Source of the DNA: JAANXG01 sp034520625
GTDB taxonomy: Bacteria > Pseudomonadota > Gammaproteobacteria > Arenicellales > JAANXG01
Reading direction: 5' to 3'
DNA length: 64,000 nt
Assembly (NCBI GenBank): GCA_034520625.1
Contig: JAXHNI010000003.1
Location: 124,001 to 188,000, forward strand
Below, piece after piece: positions 24,198 to 32,724 of this stretch. The position numbers were made by a program, and so were the translations under genes. The notes under the pieces were generated by a model that saw only the letters and a list, made by a program, of their open reading frames with translations, was not told the origin of the DNA and did no database searches. Each line of letters starts with the position of its first letter. Positions within the stretch are counted from its first letter, which is position 1.

Positions 24198-25090
24198 TGT
24201 TGGCGTATCTGCAGGCCGAGCGGCACAAGCGCAGTCACGGCCGGGATCTCGGATGCGCCAGTCATCTGAAGCCGTACTTCAGGGGCAAGGATATGACGCA
24301 ATTGCGGGCAGCAGATATTCGCGGTTACATCGAGCACCGGCGCGATACGGTAGCGCCGGCGACGATTAACCGGGAGTTGTGCTTGTTGTCCGCGGCCATC
24401 AACTACGCCCGCCGAGAATGGGAATGGGATATTCCGAATCCGGTGTCTGGTCGTAAGCTCAAGGAGCCGGAGGGCCGGGTGCGCTGGATCACGCGCGGGG
24501 ACGCCGAGGCGCTGATCCGAGGCATCAAGAAGTCGCAATCGTACTTGGTTGATTTTATCCGGTTGGCGTTGCATACCGGGTGCCGGAAACAGGAGCTGTT
24601 GGGACTGGAATGGTCCCGGGTGGATCTGAAGGAAAACCTGTTCCTGCTCGAGGCGGCCCACACCAAGACTGCGAGGCGGCGTTCCATACCGCTGAACACG
24701 GCGGCGCGGGCGGCCATACTGAACCGGGCGCGTTTTCGCTCGGAGCATTGTCCGGCATCGCCGTGGGTGTTCGCGCACAAGGACGGCACGCGGATCCTGG
24801 ACCTCAAGAACTCCTTCGCGTCGGCCTGCAAAAATGCCGGCATCAAGGATTTCCGGATCCACGATCTGCGTCACACCTGTGCGGCGTGGTTGGTGTCCAG
24901 GGGCGTGCCGTTGTCGGAGGTGAAGGAGCTGCTTGGTCATTCCACGATCAATATGACCGAGCGTTATGCGCACCTCGCGCCGGAGAATGTCCGTGCTGCC
25001 GTCGCTGTGCTGGACGGTGAGTCACGTTTCAGTCACGGTGCACAAAAGGACGACGCGACACCCGTGGAAGGAACGTCGCCAAGTGCTTGA
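24008..25090 (+). CDS. Tyrosine recombinase (phage-type integrase)
   Basis: A 360-residue integrase from ATG 24008 behind GGAGGGACC (MPYRRKDSAVWWASFIDPRG). The N-terminal arm-binding part is followed by the SAM-like core-binding domain (FDELMLAYLQAERHKRSHGR) and the catalytic domain. Catalytic residues are Arg in LHTGCRKQELLGLEW, His-x-x-Arg in RIHDLRHTCAAWL, His in LLGHSTINMTERYAH and the final Tyr. The gene points at tRNA-Ala and stops 17 bases before it, the normal placement for an element integrated into that tRNA's 3' end. It is not an integron IntI, since no IntI-specific insertion is visible. Confidence 0.92.
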   Translation: MPYRRKDSAVWWASFIDPRGKRVRRATGTTNRREAEALEARWKYEAYRAQQWDEQESRTFDELMLAYLQAERHKRSHGRDLGCASHLKPYFRGKDMTQLRAADIRGYIEHRRDTVAPATINRELCLLSAAINYARREWEWDIPNPVSGRKLKEPEGRVRWITRGDAEALIRGIKKSQSYLVDFIRLALHTGCRKQELLGLEWSRVDLKENLFLLEAAHTKTARRRSIPLNTAARAAILNRARFRSEHCPASPWVFAHKDGTRILDLKNSFASACKNAGIKDFRIHDLRHTCAAWLVSRGVPLSEVKELLGHSTINMTERYAHLAPENVRAAVAVLDGESRFSHGAQKDDATPVEGTSPSA

Positions 25091-25106
25091 TCGGAAAGGA
25101 AAATAA

Positions 25107-25182
<76 letters not shown>

Positions 25183-25263
25183 ATGTCTCGGTTGGACGGC
25201 GTATTCTAGTGCATGTGAGGCGGTGACGGAAGCCGCGGCGATGGCGGGTTGGGGCGACCGGGG

Positions 25264-25854
25264 CTACTGGCGGCTGGAGCGGGACTTGATGTAGCGGTCC
25301 ACCAGCGCCAGGCGCTCCTGGGGCGCACCGGCCTGGAGGACTTCCAGCTTGATGTTGTTGTCCGGCAGCAGCTCGGCGATGCGGTAGGCCACCCAGTTGG
25401 GGTCCTCCCAGCGCGGCTGCATGTCCTCGTAGAGCGGCCCCGCCTGGGGCAGCGCCTTCTGCAGGATCTCCACCAGGGGCTGGAATTCCCCGTCTATGCC
25501 CGGCTCCGGGTCGTCTTCCTCCAGCACCTCGACGTCGGCGGTGATCAGTTGGTTGGCGGCGGTGTCCGTCTCCAGGACGATGAAGCGCTGACCGCCCCGG
25601 GCGGTGATCCCCAGGTAGCCGTCCTGCAACTGGTTCCAGTCCTCGATCCGGGCGAGAGTGCCGTAATCATGGGGGATGCATGCCTCGCCGGCCTCGCTGC
25701 CCTGTGCGATCAGGCAGACCCCGAAGGGACGGTCGTTCTTCATGCAGTCACTGACCATTTCGAGGTAGCGGGGCTCGAAGATGCGCAGCGGCAGGGGACC
25801 GCCGGGGAACAGGACGGTGTTCAGGGGAAACAGGGCAATCGTTGTCGAGGGCAT
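25264..25854 (-). CDS. LON peptidase substrate-binding-domain protein
   Basis: A 196-residue stand-alone LON N-domain protein (cytoplasmic), opening TTIALFPLNTVLFPGGPLPL and RIFEPRYLEMVSDCMKNDR, the family signature. DWNQLQDGYLGITARGGQRF follows, with a helical C-terminal half. It has no ATPase or protease domain. Such proteins are widespread in proteobacteria and their role is not settled. It is divergent from the sulfurtransferase gene. This is the first clearly core gene beyond the tRNA. Confidence 0.9.
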   Translation of the reverse strand: MPSTTIALFPLNTVLFPGGPLPLRIFEPRYLEMVSDCMKNDRPFGVCLIAQGSEAGEACIPHDYGTLARIEDWNQLQDGYLGITARGGQRFIVLETDTAANQLITADVEVLEEDDPEPGIDGEFQPLVEILQKALPQAGPLYEDMQPRWEDPNWVAYRIAELLPDNNIKLEVLQAGAPQERLALVDRYIKSRSSRQ

Positions 25855-25948
25855 CGGGGACCGGGGTTCCGGGTTTGAACGGGTGGTGCTGCTGATATAG
25901 ATTCCAGCCCGGGATCATAACATCCGTCCATTCCGGCGGCTTTTCACC

Positions 25949-26794
25949 ATGCACAAGACACTGATTTCGGCCGAACTCCTGAAGGACCATCTCGCCGACC
26001 CGGACTGGGTGGTCTTCGACTGCCGGTTCGCGCTGGACGACCCCGACTGGGGAAGCGGCGAGTACGAAGGCTCGCACGTACCCGGAGCGCGGTACGCGCA
26101 CCTCGACCGGGACCTTGCGGCGCCCAGGGGCCCCGGAACCGGGCGGCATCCGTTGCCGGAACCGGACACGTTCATCGGCTGGCTCGGCCGCAACGGCGTG
26201 GACACCGCGAAACAGGTCGTGGTGTATGACCAGGGCGGCGGCGCTTTCGCCGCCCGGCTGTGGTGGATGCTGCGCTGGGTGGGGCACAAGGCCGCGGCGG
26301 TGCTGGACGGCGGCTGGGCGGCGTGGACCGCTGCGGGCTATCCGGTCAGTGATGAAGTGCCGGTGCCCGAATCGGTGGACTTCGAGGGCAGTGTAAACGA
26401 CAGCCTTTGGCTCACCAGCGAGCAGCTGGAAAAGGCGCTGGACGAAGGTATGGTGCGGCTGGTGGACGCCCGCGGCGCGGAGCGGTTCCGGGGTGACAGC
26501 GAGCCCATCGACCCGGTGGCCGGCCACGTACCCGGCGCCGTGAACCTGCCGTTCGCGGGCAATCTGGACGAGCAGGGACAGTTCAAAGACCGAGAGATGC
26601 TGCGGGGCCGCTTCGAGGCGGTGGCTTCGGATGTATCCAGCGAGCAGGTGGTGCACATGTGCGGCTCCGGGGTCACCGCCGCCCACAACCTGTTGGCCAT
26701 GGAGGCCGCCGGATTGACGGGCTCGAAGCTGTACGCCGGCTCCTGGAGCGAGTGGATCGCTGATCCGGACCGACCCGTTGCCCGGGGTGAGTAG
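25949..26794 (+). CDS. sseA: 3-mercaptopyruvate/thiosulfate sulfurtransferase (two rhodanese domains)
   Basis: A 281-residue cytoplasmic sulfurtransferase, with two rhodanese domains. The first is inactive (VVFDCRFALDDPDWGSGEY, VVVYDQGGGAFAARLWWMLR). The second has catalytic Cys238 in the loop CGSGVTA, the pattern of mercaptopyruvate sulfurtransferases rather than the CRxGxT/R of thiosulfate enzymes. It transfers sulfur from 3-mercaptopyruvate to thiols or cyanide. The repeat at 26830 lies just downstream and may end the transcript. Confidence 0.9.
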   Translation: MHKTLISAELLKDHLADPDWVVFDCRFALDDPDWGSGEYEGSHVPGARYAHLDRDLAAPRGPGTGRHPLPEPDTFIGWLGRNGVDTAKQVVVYDQGGGAFAARLWWMLRWVGHKAAAVLDGGWAAWTAAGYPVSDEVPVPESVDFEGSVNDSLWLTSEQLEKALDEGMVRLVDARGAERFRGDSEPIDPVAGHVPGAVNLPFAGNLDEQGQFKDREMLRGRFEAVASDVSSEQVVHMCGSGVTAAHNLLAMEAAGLTGSKLYAGSWSEWIADPDRPVARGE

Positions 26795-26829
26795 AACGAA
26801 TCGATCATTGGTGTATCGGAAAAAACCTA

Positions 26830-26858
26830 TGTGGGTCAGGCTTCAAGCCTGACCTACA
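26830..26858. repeat. Small palindromic repeat, copy 1
   Basis: TGTGGGTCAGG-CTTCAAG-CCTGACCTACA, with a near-perfect stem (GTCAGGCTTCAAGCCTGAC). Related double copies lie at 32668-32724 and 37897-37966. It sits between sseA and the DUF1992 gene, and could stop transcription or stabilise mRNA. Confidence 0.8.
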
Positions 26859-26901
26859 AAAGCCCCACAATGGCTTCGTTCAGTCATAATCAAGGTTGAA
26901 C

Positions 26902-27273
26902 ATGTTTCTACTGGACCGACTCGCGGAACGCCGGATCGAGGAGGCGATCGAGCGCGGCGCCTTGGACGATCTGCCGGGGAGGGGCGAGCCCCTGGTGCTG
27001 GATGATGACGCCCTGGTGCCCGAGGGCCTGCGCGCCGGGTACCGTCTCCTCAAGAACTCCGGGTATCTGCCGGAGGAGGTGCGTCTGCATTCGGAGATCC
27101 GGGATGTCGAATCATTGATCGCTCGTGCGCGGGACGGCGAGCAGCGTGCGGCGGCGTCGCAGCGCCTCAGTCTGCTGCGCGCGCGGCTGGGCGGCGATCG
27201 ATGCGGAATGCTGGCAATGCAGGACGACTACTATCGTGCCGTGGCGGAGAAGCTGGGCGATGACGGGAAATAG
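26902..27273 (+). CDS. DUF1992 (DnaJC28-type) domain protein
   Basis: A 123-residue protein starting MFLLDRLAERRIEEAIERGA with AAGG upstream; the TTG at 26896 lacks room for a ribosome site. The family signature is complete: GALDDLPGRGEPLVLDDDAL, VPEGLRAGYRLLKNSGYLPE and EVRLHSEI. The domain also occurs at the C-terminus of eukaryotic DnaJC28, but here no J-domain is present. Function is unknown. It overlaps the next gene by 14 bases, suggesting cotranscription. Confidence 0.88.
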   Translation: MFLLDRLAERRIEEAIERGALDDLPGRGEPLVLDDDALVPEGLRAGYRLLKNSGYLPEEVRLHSEIRDVESLIARARDGEQRAAASQRLSLLRARLGGDRCGMLAMQDDYYRAVAEKLGDDGK

Positions 27274-27955
27274 GGCAGTGATGCTGGCGCCCCTGGCAGC
27301 GGCATTGGCCGGCGTGGTGGCCGTGTTGGCTGTGATCGTGGTGCCGGCCGGTGCCGAGCCCGGGCAGACCCGCATTAAGGATTACGAGCAGGCCCGCAAG
27401 CTGTTCTGGCGGCATCTTTACAACGAAGGCGGCGAGACGCTGTACTGCGGCAGGTCCTTCGGTTCCGGCTACAATGCGGGTATCAACATCGAGCATGTGT
27501 TTCCCATGGCCTGGGTGACCAACGCTCTGAAATGCGGCCGGCGCAAGCAGTGCCGGGAGACGAGCGACCGGTTCAACCGCATCGAAGCGGACCTCCACAA
27601 CCTGTATCCCGCCCGGACGGAAATCAACGACGCCCGGGGCGCCATGCGTTACGGGGAAATCCCGGGCGAACGGCGGTGGGAGGGAGCCTGCGATTTCGAA
27701 GTGGACGACCAGCGGCGCGCGGTCGAGCCGCGTCCCGCCGCCCGCGGGGAAATCGCCCGGGCCATGTTTTACATGAGCGAAACCTACGGACTGATTATCT
27801 TCGACAGGCAGGGCGCCCTGCTCAAGCGGTGGCACCGGAAAGACCCGGTGAGCGCCCACGAAAGGCAACGCAACGATGCCATCGACAAAATCCAGGGCAC
27901 GCGAAACATGTATATTGACAAGCCAGAGCTGGTAGACGCGTTGCAATTCCAATGA
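27260..27955 (+). CDS. endA: Secreted endonuclease I family nuclease (EndA-like)
   Basis: About 231 residues with an N-terminal signal segment (LAPLAAALAGVVAVLAVIVV, cleavage near GAEPG). The beta-beta-alpha metal nuclease core is visible: INIEHVFPMAWVTNALKCGR with the catalytic His, and RFNRIEADLHNLYPARTEIN with the Asn that holds magnesium. This is the family of periplasmic or secreted DNA nucleases such as EndA and Vibrio Dns. Paired cysteines suggest disulfides. The start at 27260 overlaps the upstream gene; ATG 27281 is an alternative that would leave a normal signal peptide. Confidence 0.88.
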   Translation: MTGNRAVMLAPLAAALAGVVAVLAVIVVPAGAEPGQTRIKDYEQARKLFWRHLYNEGGETLYCGRSFGSGYNAGINIEHVFPMAWVTNALKCGRRKQCRETSDRFNRIEADLHNLYPARTEINDARGAMRYGEIPGERRWEGACDFEVDDQRRAVEPRPAARGEIARAMFYMSETYGLIIFDRQGALLKRWHRKDPVSAHERQRNDAIDKIQGTRNMYIDKPELVDALQFQ

Positions 27956-27969
27956 CAAAGGAGGGCGCT

Positions 27970-28575
27970 ATGAAACTCCGCTATTCCCCCACCTCTCCCT
28001 ATGTTCGCAAGGTCGTGGTGACCGCCATCGAAACCGGCCAGGATTCGGTCATCGAACGGATCCCCACCAATCCCTGGGACCCGGAGACCAATCTCCCGGA
28101 GGACAACCCCCTGGGCAAGGTGCCGGCGCTCCTCGTCGACGAAGGCCTGATCCTGTTTGACTCGCCGGTGATCTGCGAGTACCTGGCCGCGCGGGTGGGT
28201 GCGGAGCTTGTTCCCCGGGAGGGCCTCGGTCGCTGGCGGGTGCTGCGCTTGCAGGCGCTCGCCGACGGCATTCTCGATGCCGCCGTCCAGCGCCTGCTGG
28301 AAGGGCGTCGTCCCGAGAACCTGCGGAGCCTTGACTGGATAGAGCGTCAGAAGCGGACCATGGCCCGCGGAGTAGACAGCCTCGAAGCGGCGGCCGGAGA
28401 CTGGGGTGACGAGCTGACTCTGGGTCAGATTACGGCGGGTGTGGCCCTGGGCTACCTGGATTTCCGGTTTTCCGGCGATGACTGGCGCAAAGGCCGGCCG
28501 GTTCTCACGAACTGGTACGAAGCTTTCGCCCGGCGACCCGCCATGCAGCAGACCGTCCCCGCCGATCCGGGCTGA
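27970..28575 (+). CDS. Glutathione S-transferase family protein
   Basis: A 201-residue cytoplasmic GST. The start at 27970 follows AAAGGAGGGCGCT. The thioredoxin-like N-domain reads MKLRYSPTSPYVRKVVVTAI, with a serine/tyrosine catalytic region, then NPLGKVPALLVDEGLILFDS with cis-Pro and the glutathione-gripping Asp-Ser. The helical C-domain includes LTLGQITAGVALGYLDFRF. The substrate is unknown. It follows endA by 14 bases and probably shares a transcript. Confidence 0.88.
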   Translation: MKLRYSPTSPYVRKVVVTAIETGQDSVIERIPTNPWDPETNLPEDNPLGKVPALLVDEGLILFDSPVICEYLAARVGAELVPREGLGRWRVLRLQALADGILDAAVQRLLEGRRPENLRSLDWIERQKRTMARGVDSLEAAAGDWGDELTLGQITAGVALGYLDFRFSGDDWRKGRPVLTNWYEAFARRPAMQQTVPADPG

Positions 28576-28596
28576 GGGTCCGGGGGAATTCGGTTA

Positions 28597-28771
28597 TGGC
28601 TCAGTTTGAAATATATATAGCCAGAAAGGACGAGGCCGTGGCAGGGGCTAGCCCCCAGTGCCGCTGTAAATACATCCATGTTCGCGCTGGCTCAAACATC
28701 CCTGTTTTCGACAGCCCTGGGGGCTGGTCCCCGCCACGGCCCCCTCCTATGTTCGATTTCAAACTGAGCCA
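28597..28771. repeat. Hairpin repeat element with 16-bp terminal inverted repeats
   Basis: The ends TGGCTCAGTTTGAAAT (28597-28612) and ATTTCAAACTGAGCCA (28756-28771) are perfect inverted repeats. Inside, GGCCGTGGCAGGGGCTAGCC pairs with the segment ending CCCCGCCACGGCC. The core has GCTGTAAATACATCCATGTT, shared with the copies at 34.0, 41.6, 42.1 and 56.1 kb. At 175 bp and without a gene it has the shape of a MITE. Confidence 0.8.
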
Positions 28772-28861
28772 TTACCGCGGCTTCCGCGGCTTTGCACCTC
28801 GGGTTCTAATTTCTGAAGATTATCTTGAATCTTCATACCTGGGCCGTTACCATTCTCGCCC

Positions 28862-29467
28862 ATGACGCTGCCCAAAGAAGACATCGAAGCGGTTCGCAGC
28901 CGGATTCTCGACGCGGCGGGTAGGCGGTTCCGGCAGTACGGATTCGGCAAGACCACCATGGCCGAGATCGCCGGGGACTGTGATATGTCCGCCGCCAACC
29001 TGTATCGCTATTTCGAGAACAAGGAGGATATCGGCGCGGCCATGGCCAGCCAGTGCCTGACCCAGAAGGCCGAGGTGCTCATGGCGGTGGTCCGGGATGC
29101 GACGTTGACGCCGACCGGCAAGATCGAGGCCTATTTCGTCAGCAATCTGCGCTACACCCACGGCCAGTGGGCGGAGCGGCCCCGCATGAACGAGTTGGTG
29201 GACCATATCTGCCACAAGCGGGTCGACCTGGTCGACGACTACCTGTCCAGGCACCGGGCGATGCTGAAAACCATACTGCAGGAGGGGATCGATGCCGGAG
29301 AGTTCGAGCCCTGCGATGTCGACGAGGTCGCAGAAGCGCTGAAGGCCTCGATGTTCATGTTCGATTATCCGAACGCCATGAACGCCTGCCGGATCCCGCT
29401 GGAGGCGTTCGAGCACAAGGCCCGCGGCGTCGCGCGGCTGGTGCTGAGCGGCCTGAGGGAGCGTTGA
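28862..29467 (+). CDS. TetR-family transcriptional regulator
   Basis: A 201-residue repressor-type protein. The N-terminal helix-turn-helix is textbook: RILDAAGRRFRQYGFGKTTM, AEIAGDCDMSAANLYRYFEN KED. The C-terminal ligand domain is helical with CHKRVDLVDDYLSRHRAML. It lies 79 bases upstream of, and in line with, the MMPL exporter operon, so it probably controls it and senses a lipid-like or hydrophobic compound. The ligand and operator are not evident from the sequence. Confidence 0.9.
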   Translation: MTLPKEDIEAVRSRILDAAGRRFRQYGFGKTTMAEIAGDCDMSAANLYRYFENKEDIGAAMASQCLTQKAEVLMAVVRDATLTPTGKIEAYFVSNLRYTHGQWAERPRMNELVDHICHKRVDLVDDYLSRHRAMLKTILQEGIDAGEFEPCDVDEVAEALKASMFMFDYPNAMNACRIPLEAFEHKARGVARLVLSGLRER

Positions 29468-29545
29468 AAGACCGTTTTTTGACCTGTTGGTGAATATTGG
29501 TCTGAATATTCACTGTTAAGAATTTGAGAAAAGGAGAAGACACGC

Positions 29546-31891
29546 ATGATCCCTGACTCGCTGGCCGTCCGTTTCGGAAGATGGGTCGTCGACAATCCCT
29601 GGAAGACGATGATCCTGTCGGTTCTGTTGGCGGCGGTGGCCGCGTCCGGGGCACGCTTCATCGAGTTCACCACTGACTACCGGGCGTACTTCAGCGAGGA
29701 CAATCCCGAGCTGCGGACCTTCGAGCGGCTGGAGAACACGTATACCAAAAGCGACAACGTGCTCGTCGTTCTCACCCCTCGCGACGGCGGCGTGTTCTCC
29801 CGGGTGACACTGGCGGCGGTGGAGGACCTGACCCGGAAAGCCTGGCAGACGCCGTATTCCATCCGGGTCGATTCCGTCACCAACTTTCAGTACACCTCGG
29901 CGAGCGGCGACGACCTCGTTGTCCGCGATCTGGTGACGGACGCCGAAAGCCTTTCCGCCGCCGAGATGGAGCATATCGAGCGGGTGGCCCTGAACGAGCC
30001 GCTGCTGGTTAACCAGCTCGTCGATCCGGAAGGCACGGTGACGGCGGTGAACATCATCGTCCAGACCCCGGGGGTCAATCCCACCGGGGAAACCCCCGAA
30101 GTCGTGGATTTCATGCGGGAACTCGTGCGCGGCTTCGAAGCGGACCACCCCGGCATCGAGGTCCGCCTCACCGGCATCGTGATGCTCAACCACGCCTTTT
30201 CCGAGGCTTCCCAGGCCGACATGCAATCGCTGATCCCGATCAGCTTCCTGATAATCGCTGTGAGCATCGGCCTGCTGCTGCGCGGCTGGGCGGGGACGGT
30301 CGCTTCGGTGTGGGTGATCGTCTTCAGCGGCGCGGCCGCCATGGGTCTGACGGGCTGGCTGGGGATCCGCCTCACGCCGCCCAGCGCCACGGCGCCCCTG
30401 ATGATACTCACCATGGCGGTGGCGGACTCGGTGCACGTGCTTACCAGCTTCTATCACTCGGTCCGGCGGGGCGAGGCGAAAAAGGACGCGCTGGTGGAGA
30501 GTCTGCGCATCAACCTGCAGCCGATCTTCCTGACCAGCATCACCACGGCCATCGGCTTCCTGAGCATGAACTTCAGCGACTCCCCGCCGTTTCGAGATCT
30601 CGGCAATATCGTCGCCATGGGGGTCATGGCCGCATTCGTGCTGTCGGTCGGTTTCCTGCCCGCCCTCATGGCAGTGTCGCCGGTGAAGGTCAGGCCGGAG
30701 GCGCAGGGGCGATCGACCGTCATGGAGCGGTTCGCGGAGTTCGTCATTGCCAGGCGGGGCGTACTGCTCTATGGCGTCGGCGGTCTGATCCTGCTGCTGA
30801 TCGCCTTTATCCCGCGCAATGAGCTGAACGATGTCTACGTGGAATACTTCGATCACAGCGTGCCGTTCCGTACCGCCACCGACTACACCACGGACAACCT
30901 GACGGGTTTGTACCGCATCGACTATTCCGTAGAGTCCGGCGAATCCGGGGGTGTCAGCGACCCCGGGTTCATGCGGCAGGTGGGCGCCTTCACGGAATGG
31001 CTGCGGGCGCAGCCGGAAGTCATGTTCGTGGGCAGCTACACGGACATCATGAAGCGCCTGAACCGGAACATGCACGGCGACGACCCTGGTACCTACCGCC
31101 TGCCGGAAGGCCGCGAGCTGGCCGCCCAGTATCTTCTGCTGTATGAGATGTCGCTGCCCTACGGCCTGGATCTGAACAACCAGATCAACGTCGACAAGTC
31201 CGCGACCCGGGTCAGCGTCAGCCTCCAGACCCTGTCGGTGAACGAAGTCCTGGCGTTCACGGAACGCGCGGATCAATGGCTGGACGACAATTCCCCCGGC
31301 CTGGCCGCCGAGGCCGGCGGCCCCTCGGTGATGTTCTCCCATATCGGCCGGCGGAACATCCACAGCATGCTGCTGGGCACGAGCGTGGCCCTGGTCCTGA
31401 TATCCATGATTCTCGTCGTGGCGCTGCGCTCGGTGCGAATGGGGCTGGTGAGCCTGGTGCCTAACCTGGTGCCCGCGGCCATGGCCTTCGGGGTATGGGG
31501 CATGCTGGTCGGGGAGGTCGGGCTCAGCCTGTCCGTGGTGATGGGCATGACCCTGGGCATCGTGGTGGACGACACGGTGCACTTCCTGAGCAAGTATCTG
31601 CGCGCGCGCCGGGAGCGGGGACTGTCACCGCCGGAGTCGGTGCGCTACGCATTCCGCACCGTCGGCACGGCGCTGTGGGTGACCTCCCTGGTGTTGATGG
31701 CCGGTTTCCTGGCCCTGACCCTGTCGGCTTTCAAGCCCAACTCGGTGATGGGTCTGATGACCGCCATCACCATCGGCCTGGCGCTGATTGCCGACTTCCT
31801 GTTTCTGCCGCCGCTTCTGATGAAAATCGAGGAAAAAACACATGCGAAAACTGCTTCTGACTCTGCCGCTGCTGAGCCTGCTTCCGCTTGA
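29546..31891 (+). CDS. RND/MMPL-family exporter
   Basis: A 781-residue inner-membrane transporter, start behind AAGGAGAAG. It shows the twofold RND plan: TM1, a large periplasmic loop (about 40-215), TM2-6 (LIPISFLIIAVSIGLLLRGW ... FVLSVGFLPALMAV), TM7, a second loop (about 430-610), then TM8-12. The motif GMTLGIVVDDTVHFLSKYLR carries the proton-relay acidic residues. Relatives export lipids or hopanoid-type molecules, or hydrophobic compounds. The genes downstream supply a periplasmic carrier and an outer-membrane barrel, so the three could form a trans-envelope route. Confidence 0.92.
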   Translation: MIPDSLAVRFGRWVVDNPWKTMILSVLLAAVAASGARFIEFTTDYRAYFSEDNPELRTFERLENTYTKSDNVLVVLTPRDGGVFSRVTLAAVEDLTRKAWQTPYSIRVDSVTNFQYTSASGDDLVVRDLVTDAESLSAAEMEHIERVALNEPLLVNQLVDPEGTVTAVNIIVQTPGVNPTGETPEVVDFMRELVRGFEADHPGIEVRLTGIVMLNHAFSEASQADMQSLIPISFLIIAVSIGLLLRGWAGTVASVWVIVFSGAAAMGLTGWLGIRLTPPSATAPLMILTMAVADSVHVLTSFYHSVRRGEAKKDALVESLRINLQPIFLTSITTAIGFLSMNFSDSPPFRDLGNIVAMGVMAAFVLSVGFLPALMAVSPVKVRPEAQGRSTVMERFAEFVIARRGVLLYGVGGLILLLIAFIPRNELNDVYVEYFDHSVPFRTATDYTTDNLTGLYRIDYSVESGESGGVSDPGFMRQVGAFTEWLRAQPEVMFVGSYTDIMKRLNRNMHGDDPGTYRLPEGRELAAQYLLLYEMSLPYGLDLNNQINVDKSATRVSVSLQTLSVNEVLAFTERADQWLDDNSPGLAAEAGGPSVMFSHIGRRNIHSMLLGTSVALVLISMILVVALRSVRMGLVSLVPNLVPAAMAFGVWGMLVGEVGLSLSVVMGMTLGIVVDDTVHFLSKYLRARRERGLSPPESVRYAFRTVGTALWVTSLVLMAGFLALTLSAFKPNSVMGLMTAITIGLALIADFLFLPPLLMKIEEKTHAKTASDSAAAEPASA

Positions 31892-32624
31892 TGCGCCTGC
31901 GGAGACGCCCACCGAAAAAGGCCTGGTCATCGCCGTGGAGGCGGATGCGCGGGACCAGGGCTGGGGCGACAGCCGCGCCGACATGAACATGATCCTGCGC
32001 AATCAGCAGGGTGAAACCAGCGAGCGCGAGCTGCGCGTCCGTACCCTGGAAGTCGACGGCGACGGGGACAAGTCCCTGATCATATTCGACCATCCGGCGG
32101 ACGTCGCCGGCACGGCTTTCCTCAGCTACACCCACGCCGTGGAGCCGGATGACCAGTGGCTGTATCTGCCGGCCTTAAAACGCGTCAAGCGGATCGCCTC
32201 GGCCAACAAGTCGGGACCCTTCATGGGCAGCGAGTTCGCATTCGAGGATCTGAGCTCCCAGGAGGTGGAGAAGTACGCCTACGAATGGCTTCGGGACGAA
32301 GATCTGGACGGCGAGGCATGCTTTGTCGTCGAGCGCATTCCGCAGTATGAGCATTCCGGTTACACCAGGCAGGTCGCGTGGATCGACAAGGCGCACTATC
32401 GACCCCGGAAGGTGGAGTTCTACGATCGCAAGGGTGCGCACCTCAAGACCCTGACCTTCCACGAGTACCACGAATACCTGGACCAGTACTGGCGGGCCCA
32501 CCGTATGGAAATGGTCAATCACCAGAACGGCAAGAGCACAACCCTGACCTGGGGCGGCTACGCGTTCCGCAACGGATTCACGGAGCGCGACTTTGACCGG
32601 AACACGCTCAAGCGGGTCCGTTGA
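31842..32624 (+). CDS. LolA-like outer-membrane lipoprotein-sorting family protein
   Basis: A 260-residue periplasmic protein with a signal peptide (MRKLLLTLPLLSLLPLDAPA). It overlaps the MMPL gene by 50 bases and has GAGGAAAA as ribosome site. The signature of the MMPL-associated LolA-like family is visible: LIIFDHPADVAGTAFLSYTH, DQWLYLPALKRVKRIASANK and GPFMGSEFAFEDLSSQEVEK. The fold is a half-barrel that carries lipids across the periplasm. Tight coupling to the exporter supports a shared pathway. It is not LolA itself. Confidence 0.88.
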   Translation: MRKLLLTLPLLSLLPLDAPAETPTEKGLVIAVEADARDQGWGDSRADMNMILRNQQGETSERELRVRTLEVDGDGDKSLIIFDHPADVAGTAFLSYTHAVEPDDQWLYLPALKRVKRIASANKSGPFMGSEFAFEDLSSQEVEKYAYEWLRDEDLDGEACFVVERIPQYEHSGYTRQVAWIDKAHYRPRKVEFYDRKGAHLKTLTFHEYHEYLDQYWRAHRMEMVNHQNGKSTTLTWGGYAFRNGFTERDFDRNTLKRVR

Positions 32625-32667
32625 GCCCGGCCACGCAGTCATTGAGGAGCAAAGCGACGAAGCAATG

Positions 32668-32724
32668 CCCATGTGGGTCAGCCTTCAGGGCTGACATGTC
32701 AGGCATGAAGCCTGACCCACATCG
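32668..32724. repeat. Double palindromic repeat, copy 2, overlapping a gene start
   Basis: Two related inverted repeats in a row: GTGGGTCAGCCTTCAGGGCT at the left and GTCAGGCATGAAGCCTGACC at the right. The second contains the ATG at 32705, used as the start of the outer-membrane barrel gene. Same family as 26830 and 37897. Confidence 0.8.

Noticed and set aside
24008..25090. The integrase as a possible integron integrase (IntI) for the cassettes
   Set aside because: It lies next to a tRNA with an excisionase and primase, and the IntI-specific patch between motifs is not seen. It is a phage-type integrase.
29516..31582. Long antisense frames over the MMPL gene and over the large flavoprotein (44041-45639)
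   Set aside because: Both are shadows of genes with clear domains and show no ribosome site or recognisable motif.
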